Positions 14,700 to 19,967 of a stretch of DNA of 19,967 nucleotides are shown piece by piece. The translations under genes were made by a program, and so were the position numbers. Source of the stretch: an uncultured Coriobacteriaceae bacterium. Lineage in GTDB: Bacteria > Actinomycetota > Coriobacteriia > Coriobacteriales > UMGS124. The notes below the pieces were generated by a model. That model was not told the origin of the DNA. It did no database searches and was given only the letters and a program-made list of their open reading frames with translations. The stretch spans positions 1 through 19,967 of the forward strand of contig UQBS01000054.1 of the NCBI GenBank assembly GCA_900539345.1, written 5' to 3'. Each line of letters starts with the position of its first letter. Position 1 is the first letter of the stretch.

Positions 14700-15149
14700 A
14701 TGATCGTTCGCATCGATCAGTCGTTGGGAGTTCCCATATACCAGCAGGTAAGGGACCAGGTTGTGGCGGCGATTGCCGCAGGGGAATTGGTTGAGGGCGA
14801 CGCGCTGCCGTCGGTCCGGGCACTCGCGGTGGATTTGGGCATCAACCTGCACACGGTCAACAAAGCGTATGCATTGCTGCGCGACGACGGCTATCTTGTG
14901 GTGCGCGGCCGGGCGGGGGCGTTTGTCGCCAAGCCCATGCGCACGCGCGACGAAGGTCTCGCTGCTGAGACGGACAAGCGTTTGAGCAACGCCCTTGCTG
15001 CCGCAGCGCGCGACTATGCTGCGGCCGGCGGCGACGGGCAGGCGTTTCTTGCGATGGCAAAAAGCCTGGCAGACACGGTGTTCGACGCGACATCGACATC
15101 GGTTGCGCCTAAAGCCGACAACTCCGGCCGTACTCAATCCCCTCGCTAA
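14700..15149 (+). CDS. GntR-family repressor, YtrA subfamily
   Basis: A 149-residue GntR-type regulator. The N-terminal winged helix-turn-helix spans residues 10-78: PIYQQVRDQVVAAIAAGEL, then the recognition part LPSVRALAVDLGINLHTVNKAYALLRDDG and the wing GRAGAFV. The short C-terminal tail (about 80-149) is helical and lacks the FadR, HutC or aminotransferase effector domains, which defines the YtrA subfamily. The start ATG 14700 has GGAGG at 14691-14695. The stop lies 14 bp before the membrane protein gene, so the two form an operon. YtrA-type regulators usually repress their own operon encoding membrane or ABC transport proteins, in some cases in response to cell-wall-active compounds; the inducer here is unknown. 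Confidence 0.92.
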   Translation: MIVRIDQSLGVPIYQQVRDQVVAAIAAGELVEGDALPSVRALAVDLGINLHTVNKAYALLRDDGYLVVRGRAGAFVAKPMRTRDEGLAAETDKRLSNALAAAARDYAAAGGDGQAFLAMAKSLADTVFDATSTSVAPKADNSGRTQSPR

Positions 15150-15163
15150 GGAGGAGCCTCATC

Positions 15164-16288
15164 ATGACTGACGTTACGATTGCGATGATTGCCTTGCTCG
15201 TTGGCACTCTTGTGGTAAGCGGAGGCTTGCAAGCCGCTATCCCTTACATGATGTCGAGCCGCGAGCTGTTCGCCGTCACGGTTCCCCCGATTGCGCATAC
15301 CGAGCCCGAAGTGCGCCGCATGAAGCGTACCTATGCGCTCGCGGTTGTCCTGCTCACGCTTGTCGGCATCGCCGCCGTTGTGGCATGTGGCATCGCCACA
15401 AGCTGGGGCGACGCCGTCGCTTGGGTCATGGTTGGCGCCGTGTTGCTCCAGGGCGTCGTCTCCTTCGCTCTCATGCTGCGTTTTCGCGCGAAGGTGAAGG
15501 CCCTCAAACAGGAGCGCGGCTGGCGGGCGGTGTCGATGGAGCGCGTGACGGTGACCGACAACCCCGACGGTTCTCCACTCCTGCGCCCGGCTCCGCTTGC
15601 CGCCGAGCTGGTGTGTCTGCCGCTCATCGCGCTTACTGTTGCCCTCGGGTTCATGCTCTATTCCCAAATGCCTGAGCAGGTGCCCATGCATATGGACTTG
15701 GCAGGAAACGTGAACTCTTATGCGGACAAGTCCCTCTGGCTCGTGGCGTTTCCGCCGTTGCTCCAGCTGTTCGTGTGGCTTTGCGTTGCCGGCGCGCACC
15801 TCTCCATCGTGCGTTCCTCGCGTCCCGTCGCGCCTGAGGCGCCGCATGCGAGCGCCCTGGGTTATGCGCTGTTCGCCCGCGCATGGAGCCGGTTCACGCT
15901 GGCGATGAACGTCCTGCTCATGATTGCATTTGGCATCTTGCCTCTGTGCATGGCGGGCTGGGTGAGCCTGGGTGCGTGGGGAATCGCGCTCACCGTGCTC
16001 GTTGTTGCCATCCTGGCGTGGAGCATTGTGCTGTTCGTGCGCTATGGACAGAACGGTTCTCGCGCCGTGGGGCTCGCTCATGGCGATGACGAGATGCGCA
16101 CCGACCAGGATGAGCATTGGAAGGCGGGCGTCTTCTACTGGAACCCCGACGACCCGGCCGTGTTCGTAGCCAAGCGTTTCTCCGTTGGCTGGACCATGAA
16201 CTTTGCCCGTCCCGCGAGCTGGCTTTTCATCCTTGGCCTGTGCGCGCTCATCGTCCTTGTCGTCTTGCTGAGCATGCGCCTGGCGTAA
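15164..16288 (+). CDS. DUF1648/DUF5808 multi-pass membrane protein
   Basis: A 374-residue integral membrane protein with about eight predicted transmembrane segments, near residues 5-28, 57-79, 84-106, 146-166, 191-216, 244-268, 271-294 and 351-372. The DUF1648 motif MPEQVPMHMDLAGNVNSYADKS lies at about 169-190, between segments 4 and 5. The DUF5808 motif HWKAGVFYWNPDDPAVFVAKRF lies at about 318-339, before the last helix. DUF1648 also occurs in SdpI-type immunity proteins. The start ATG 15164 has AAGGAGGAGC directly after the gntR stop codon. It is cotranscribed with the YtrA-type repressor, a common pairing. The function is unknown; envelope-stress or bacteriocin tolerance is a reasonable guess. 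Confidence 0.9.
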   Translation: MTDVTIAMIALLVGTLVVSGGLQAAIPYMMSSRELFAVTVPPIAHTEPEVRRMKRTYALAVVLLTLVGIAAVVACGIATSWGDAVAWVMVGAVLLQGVVSFALMLRFRAKVKALKQERGWRAVSMERVTVTDNPDGSPLLRPAPLAAELVCLPLIALTVALGFMLYSQMPEQVPMHMDLAGNVNSYADKSLWLVAFPPLLQLFVWLCVAGAHLSIVRSSRPVAPEAPHASALGYALFARAWSRFTLAMNVLLMIAFGILPLCMAGWVSLGAWGIALTVLVVAILAWSIVLFVRYGQNGSRAVGLAHGDDEMRTDQDEHWKAGVFYWNPDDPAVFVAKRFSVGWTMNFARPASWLFILGLCALIVLVVLLSMRLA

Positions 16289-16400
16289 GTCGGGCAGGGG
16301 ATAGGGGTACGCGCATAAAGAGCATTGTCGCTCGGGGCTGTCTTGGGGATTTGAGACATGAATGGCCGTTGTAATCCCAGTTGATGGCAATTGAAAACAC

Positions 16401-16437
16401 AAGGCCTGGTACCAGAGGAATCCCGGTGCCAGGCCTT
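16401..16437. terminator. Hairpin between convergent membrane-protein and dehydrogenase genes
   Basis: AAGGCCTGGTACC (16401-16413) pairs with GGTGCCAGGCCTT (16425-16437) over 13 positions with one wobble, with an 11-nt loop. On the minus strand GTGTTTTC follows, so it can end the dehydrogenase transcript; on the plus strand only TTGCG follows. Confidence 0.7.
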
Positions 16438-16515
16438 GCGTGTGAGTTATCGAAGCCGCCCCTTGCGGTGTGGGCACCCCTGGCGCTCAGTTATCGGCGC
16501 CCTCTGCCCGCTCGT

Positions 16516-17649
16516 CTATCCCTCAAAGGGGAACGCGTACTCCAGGCCCAGCTCGTCGCGTACGTCGGTGAGCTCGCGTTGGACCGACTCGCCCACGGGC
16601 ACACCCTTGTCCTTGCGGTCGAGCCAGACAAGGTACTCCTTCTCGCCGGCGGTGTAGATGCGCTCCTCGCCCGGAGCCTTCTCGGAGGCGCGCAGTGCAC
16701 GGCAGATGTCGCCGGCCGTCTTGCGGAACACATCGGCGCCCATGAAGGCCTCGGGATCCACCACGAAGAAGAAGTGGCCCAGGTGGTACATCTGCGGGCT
16801 GCCGTCAGGCGCCACGCCGGTGAGCGCCTTCATGAACTGGCCGCCCGACAGGGCCGCCGAGAGGATCTCGACCACGGCAGCGTATCCGTAGCCCTTGTAA
16901 CCTGCGAGTTCTTCGCCCACGCCGCCCAGGGGAGCGAGCGCCGCCTCGCCAGCGACGAGCGCGCGCAGAATCTCTTCGCTGTCGGTCATTGTCTTGCCGT
17001 CGTGGCCCACCACCATGCCAGCGGGCGTTGGCTTACCCTGGCGCGCGTAATACTCGATCTTGCCGCGCTGCACGATGCTCGTGGCGCAGTCGATGCAGAA
17101 GGGGAAGTCCTCGTCGGTGGGCAGCGAGAAGGTGAGGGGGTTCGTGCCCATCATGTTCTCCACGCCGAAGGTGGGGGCGATGGAGGGGCGGGCGTTGGTG
17201 CCGGTGAGGCCGATGAGCCCCTGGCTGCTGGCCATGTTGGTCCAGTACCCGGCGATGCCGTAGTGCGTGGAGTTGCGGATGGCGCCGCCGGCCATGCCGC
17301 ATGCCTTGGCTTTTTCAATGAGCCTCGTCATCATATAGTGGCTCGCGACCATGCCCATGCCGTCGTGCGCGTCGATCACGAGCGTGGTGGGGGTTTCCTT
17401 GAGCACCTCGATCTGCGTGGTGGGCAACAGGGTTCCGCGGCGGATGCGGTCGAGGTAGATGGGCTTAAAGCGGTTGCATCCGTGGCTCTCGATGCCGCGA
17501 CGGTCGGCCTCAAGCAGCACGTCGGTGCAGATTTCGGCGTCCTCGCGCGGCACGCCGTACCCCACGAACGCGTCGCACATAAAGTCGTGCATCAGGTCCC
17601 AAGGCACATAGGGACGCGTCTCGGTCGTCTGTCCATGCGATGCAGCCAT
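16516..17649 (-). CDS. Malate/L-lactate dehydrogenase family (Ldh2) oxidoreductase
   Basis: A 377-residue NAD(P)-dependent 2-hydroxyacid dehydrogenase of the Ldh_2 family, which includes malate, L-sulfolactate and ureidoglycolate dehydrogenases and is unrelated to classical LDH/MDH. Signature motifs are RRGIESHGCNRF (50-61, with the SHG histidine), RNSTHYGIAGYW (125-136, catalytic-region His129), TGTNARPSIAPTFG (149-162), MGTNPLTF (167-174), CIDCATS (185-191) and EELAGYKGYGYAAVVEIL. The start ATG 17649 has GGGAGGT 8 nt upstream. Full length and monocistronic, divergent from the rubrerythrin fusion over 214 bp. The substrate cannot be decided from sequence alone; malate or lactate would suit an anaerobic fermenter. 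Confidence 0.92.
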   Translation of the reverse strand: MAASHGQTTETRPYVPWDLMHDFMCDAFVGYGVPREDAEICTDVLLEADRRGIESHGCNRFKPIYLDRIRRGTLLPTTQIEVLKETPTTLVIDAHDGMGMVASHYMMTRLIEKAKACGMAGGAIRNSTHYGIAGYWTNMASSQGLIGLTGTNARPSIAPTFGVENMMGTNPLTFSLPTDEDFPFCIDCATSIVQRGKIEYYARQGKPTPAGMVVGHDGKTMTDSEEILRALVAGEAALAPLGGVGEELAGYKGYGYAAVVEILSAALSGGQFMKALTGVAPDGSPQMYHLGHFFFVVDPEAFMGADVFRKTAGDICRALRASEKAPGEERIYTAGEKEYLVWLDRKDKGVPVGESVQRELTDVRDELGLEYAFPFEG

Positions 17650-17791
17650 AGTGATACCTCCCGTGACAGGGCGTTTATTGCAAGCAGTTTGATTATTGCA
17701 CGTTGGCGCGGGGAAGCCTACAGTTTCACGCGACGGAATCGCGCGCTGCGGGTCCGTCGCAATATGAAGAATTCGCGCGTCTTATTCCTTA

Positions 17792-17820
17792 TTGATAATA
17801 ATTATCAAAAAAGGTTTAGT
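17792..17820 (+). promoter_or_regulatory. Fur-type box overlapping promoter of the rubrerythrin fusion
   Basis: TTGATAATAATTATCAA (17792-17808) is a perfect palindrome with 8-bp arms and contains exactly the 7-1-7 Fur consensus TGATAATnATTATCA. A promoter overlaps it: TTGATA (17792-17797, five of six -35 bases), 17 bp, TTTAGT (17815-17820). A bound Fur/PerR-type repressor would block the -35, implying induction by iron limitation or oxidative stress. Confidence 0.85.
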
Positions 17821-17863
17821 ATGTGCAGGTGTAAGACGGGTTGTGCAAACGGGGGAGACGAGG

Positions 17864-19090
17864 ATGCCTCAGATTGACTCAAAGGCTTTTTACAAGCTGA
17901 GTTATGGCCTGTATCTGCTCAGCACGAAGTGGCAAGGCAAGGACAACGCCTGCATCGTCGACGCGGTGATTCAGTCTGCCGCCGAGCCCAAGTGCATCAC
18001 GGTTTCGTGCATGGCGGGCAACTACACGCCCGAGCTCATCCGTTCCTCGCGCTGCTTCAACCTGTCGGTCCTGACGCAGGACACTCCGGCGGAATTTTTC
18101 CAGCGCTTCGGCATGCAGTCGGGTCGCAGCGCCGACAAGTTCGCCGACGTTGAGGGCTTCGAGCGTACGAATAACGACCTGCTCTATTCCCTGCAGGCCA
18201 GCGCCGTGGTGTCGTGCGAGGTCATCGAGACGCTCGAACTCGGCAGCCACGTGCAAATCACCGCTCGCGTGGTGGAGGCGCGTTGCCTGCGCGACGCTCC
18301 GAGCCTCACGTACGCCGAGTACCGCGCTCGTCTCAAGGTGGGCTCCCGCGCCGTCCTTGGCCAGGCCAAGCCTGAGTTGACCGGCGCGGCCGTTGGCTCC
18401 GTGCCTGCTCTGCAGGCTGCCCGTGCCGAAGATGCGCCTGCTCAAATCACCCAAACACGCGAGTCGGCTCAGCCCGTCTCGCAAGGAGAGGAAGGAACAC
18501 CTATGTCTGCAAAGTGGGTCTGCAAGGTCTGCGGTTACATCTACGAGGGCGCCGAGCCCCCGGCGGAGTGCCCGGTGTGCCATGCCCCTGCCTCCATGTT
18601 CGAGAAGGTCGAGGGCGAGCTGAAGCTTGCCGCCGAGCATGAGTACGGCGTGTACGCCAAGACCGTCAAGAACAACGAGAACATCTCCGACGAGGACAAG
18701 CAGTACATCCTCGACCAGCTCAAGGCCAACTTCACCGGCGAGTGCTCCGAGGTGGGCATGTATCTGTGCATGGCCCGCATCGCCTGCCGCGAGGGCTACC
18801 CCGAGATTGGCGAGTACTGGAAGACGGCAGCCTTCGAGGAGGCCGAGCACGCCGCCAAGTTCGCAGAGCTCCTGGGCAGCGAGCTCGAGCCGCACATGAC
18901 CGCCTCCACCAAGGAGAACCTCGCCTGGCGCGTCGACTGCGAGTTCGGTGCCACCGCCGGCAAGGTCGAGCTTGCCACCTGTGCCAAGAAGAACGGCCTG
19001 GACGCCATCCACGACACCGTGCACGAGATGGCTCGCGACGAGGCTCGTCACGGCAAGGCGCTCAAGGGCATGCTCGAGCGCTACTTCTAA
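17864..19090 (+). CDS. Flavin reductase-rubredoxin-rubrerythrin fusion
   Basis: A 408-residue fusion. Residues about 1-165 are a flavin-reductase-like FMN-binding split barrel (SYGLYLLSTK, FGMQSGRSADKF), as in the high-molecular-weight rubredoxin of Moorella. A Pro/Ala/Gln-rich linker (about 166-213) follows. Residues 214-250 are a rubredoxin domain with C220, C223, C236 and C239 (CKVC, CPVC). The rest is a ferritin-like di-iron domain (GECSE, FEEAEHAAKF, ARDEARHGKAL). Rubredoxin before the di-iron domain is the reverse-rubrerythrin order of clostridia. The expected chain is NAD(P)H to FMN to rubredoxin to di-iron site, reducing peroxide or oxygen in the cytoplasm. The start ATG 17864 has GGGGGAG upstream. 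An internal ATG at 18503 has its own strong ribosome site, so a separate rubrerythrin may also be made. A Fur box lies upstream and a terminator downstream. Confidence 0.93.
   Translation: MPQIDSKAFYKLSYGLYLLSTKWQGKDNACIVDAVIQSAAEPKCITVSCMAGNYTPELIRSSRCFNLSVLTQDTPAEFFQRFGMQSGRSADKFADVEGFERTNNDLLYSLQASAVVSCEVIETLELGSHVQITARVVEARCLRDAPSLTYAEYRARLKVGSRAVLGQAKPELTGAAVGSVPALQAARAEDAPAQITQTRESAQPVSQGEEGTPMSAKWVCKVCGYIYEGAEPPAECPVCHAPASMFEKVEGELKLAAEHEYGVYAKTVKNNENISDEDKQYILDQLKANFTGECSEVGMYLCMARIACREGYPEIGEYWKTAAFEEAEHAAKFAELLGSELEPHMTASTKENLAWRVDCEFGATAGKVELATCAKKNGLDAIHDTVHEMARDEARHGKALKGMLERYF
18483..18505 (+). promoter_or_regulatory. Internal ribosome binding site and start inside the fusion gene
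   Basis: AAGGAG (18483-18488) and AGGAAGGA (18489-18496) precede the in-frame ATG 18503 by 14 and 6 nt. The ATG is codon 214, the exact beginning of the rubredoxin domain (MSAKWVCKVC). The codons used here (GGA, GAA, GGA, ACA) are unusual for this GC-rich gene, which supports selection for the Shine-Dalgarno sequence rather than for the linker residues. Confidence 0.65.
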
Positions 19091-19114
19091 GGCGTACGCC
19101 TGAGCGCATTCTTT

Positions 19115-19161
19115 GAGGCCCCGCGGTACCGTTGTTCAAGAGCGGCGCTGCGGGGCTTTTT
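19115..19161 (+). terminator. Terminator after the rubrerythrin fusion
   Basis: GCCCCGC (19118-19124) pairs with GCGGGGC (19150-19156), followed by TTTTT (19157-19161). The loop is 25 nt. It lies 28 bp after the stop codon. Confidence 0.85.
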
Positions 19162-19177
19162 CCGTTAGGCGGGGTTG

Positions 19178-19248
19178 TTGTGTGCCGGCGTTGGCATCTT
19201 ATATAGTAGATGTCCGCGCGGGCGTGCGTGCCGGGCCAGCGCGGACAT
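19178..19248 (+). promoter_or_regulatory. Promoter and inverted repeat before the DUF3783 gene
   Basis: TTGTGT (19178-19183) and TATAGT (19202-19207) are 18 bp apart, giving a start near 19214. ATGTCCGCGC (19210-19219) and GCGCGGACAT (19239-19248) form a perfect 10-bp inverted repeat with a 19-nt gap, over the predicted start. It could be an operator, or a hairpin at the 5' end of an approximately 170-nt leader that I cannot otherwise explain. Confidence 0.5.
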
Positions 19249-19383
19249 ACCATGGCGGGTACGCTGGGACAATGATCGTGTGGCGCAAGCGCAAGCGCAA
19301 GCCGGCGGCTGCCTGGCTGGCGGTGTTGATGAGCATACCAGTGCGCTGCTGGGTGCCGGTTTCATGCGAGAGGAGCTTACAGG

Positions 19384-19842
19384 ATGGGAAGCGCGCAAAA
19401 GCAGAAAAACAAGACGGCAAAGCCTACGGCTGCAGCCCTGCTGTGGGGACTTGGCCGCGGCACGCCTAAGGGCGATGCGGTGCGTGCCATCCTCAAGGAA
19501 CTCGGCGTGGTGGCCAAGACTGTCCTGCCTGAGCGCCTGGGTGATTCTGCCGGCGCCGCTTTGGGTCTTGTCGGAATGCGTCCTGCGCTCATGCCCTATG
19601 CCGGTCCCGTGCCTGAGTGCGAGTTCATGCTGCTTGCCAATTTCTCCGAGCCGCTTCTGCAGGACTTTCTCCTGCGCAGCCGTCAGGCGGGCGCTTCGGT
19701 GAGTTACAAGGCCGTGCTCACCAAGACCAACAAAGACTGGCCCGTGGTGAACCTCATCAACGAGGTGGCCCAGGAGCATGAGGCCATGCGTGCCCAGGCC
19801 GCGACGCCAGCCCCGACGCCGACTCAGCCAAGCCAGGCATAG
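19384..19842 (+). CDS. DUF3783 domain protein
   Basis: A 152-residue cytoplasmic protein. The N-terminus is basic (QKQKNKTAKPT); residues about 79-135 match the small DUF3783 domain: ECEFMLLANFS, LLQDFLLRSRQAG, then the highly typical YKAVLTKTNKDWPVVNLINEVAQEHEAM. The C-terminus is a short Pro/Thr/Ala tail. The start ATG 19384 has GAGAGGAG (19368-19375) 8 nt upstream. The family has no established function; it is common in anaerobic Firmicutes and Actinobacteria. The gene is monocistronic, with its own promoter-like sequence and a strong terminator. The 293 bp before it hold the terminator of the fusion gene and the inverted repeat described separately. Confidence 0.85.
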   Translation: MGSAQKQKNKTAKPTAAALLWGLGRGTPKGDAVRAILKELGVVAKTVLPERLGDSAGAALGLVGMRPALMPYAGPVPECEFMLLANFSEPLLQDFLLRSRQAGASVSYKAVLTKTNKDWPVVNLINEVAQEHEAMRAQAATPAPTPTQPSQA

Positions 19843-19863
19843 CTTGCTCACGCCTCGCATGCA

Positions 19864-19911
19864 AATGGCCCGCATGTTGGGAAAAATCCCAGCATGCGGG
19901 CCATTTTTTTT
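19864..19911 (+). terminator. Strong intrinsic terminator after the DUF3783 gene
   Basis: AATGGCCCGCATG (19864-19876) pairs perfectly with CATGCGGGCCATT (19893-19905). The stem continues through a wobble pair into TGGGA/TCCCA with an AAAA loop. Eight T residues end at 19911. This is a textbook intrinsic terminator. Confidence 0.95.
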
Positions 19912-19967
19912 GTTCTCTCTGTTAGACCACCGTTGACATAAGTTGTCCGCCCCCGCCGGTAGGATGC
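19912..19967 (+). other. Right-edge stretch with a -35-like element
   Basis: TTGACA (19933-19938) is a perfect -35 hexamer, but the only -10-like sequence (TAGGAT, 19960-19965) is 21 bp away, too far for a normal promoter. The gene it might serve lies beyond the window. Confidence 0.3.

Noticed and set aside
16381..17877. Long plus-strand frame (498 codons)
   Set aside because: Antisense to the Ldh2-type dehydrogenase and running through the hairpin and Fur box; a shadow frame.

Overview
The window looks like a chromosomal segment of a strictly anaerobic, high-GC actinobacterium of the class Coriobacteriia (Collinsella/Olsenella/Eggerthella-type gut anaerobe). This is inferred from the GC-rich codon use, Shine-Dalgarno-led genes, and the anaerobic gene set: class I hybrid-cluster protein, rubrerythrin, a nitrogenase-like pair, two FNR/CRP-type regulators. 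No rRNA, tRNA, transposase, integrase or CRISPR-cas gene is visible. Sixteen protein genes are supported.

Left part (1-4630): an unrecognised 382-residue protein (+), a COG0731-type radical SAM enzyme (-), then an AAA ATPase/DUF4143 gene (+). Its promoter is preceded and overlapped by four 25-bp palindromes repeated at exactly 33-bp intervals.

Nitrosative-stress block (4721-7359): a CRP/FNR-type regulator (-) divergent from hcp (+), the hybrid-cluster hydroxylamine/NO reductase. A perfect inverted repeat lies where a class II CRP/FNR activator would sit relative to a plausible hcp -10 box. hcp and the next minus-strand operon converge on a shared terminator.

Nitrogenase-like block (12719 down to 7509, all minus strand): a second CRP/FNR-type regulator with almost the same recognition helix, a possible 70-residue ORF, two abutting genes for a nitrogenase component 1-like (NifD/NifK-type) pair, and a divergent MoeA. 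No NifH-type reductase, NifB or NifEN is in the window, and both subunits carry a low-complexity insert at a similar place. This is the best candidate for an undescribed system.

Right part (13258-19967): an M42 peptidase (+); a second repeat array, made of two groups of 27-bp repeats at 41-bp spacing in opposite orientation; a YtrA-type GntR repressor and its DUF1648/DUF5808 membrane partner (+); an Ldh2-type malate/lactate dehydrogenase (-). Then follow a Fur-box-controlled fusion of flavin reductase, rubredoxin and rubrerythrin (+), which contains a strong internal ribosome binding site and start, and a DUF3783 protein (+) closed by a strong terminator.

Common theme: reactive oxygen and nitrogen defence (hcp, rubrerythrin fusion) and redox-cluster enzymes under FNR/CRP-like and Fur-like control. 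All functions are inferred from sequence motifs; no database search was run.
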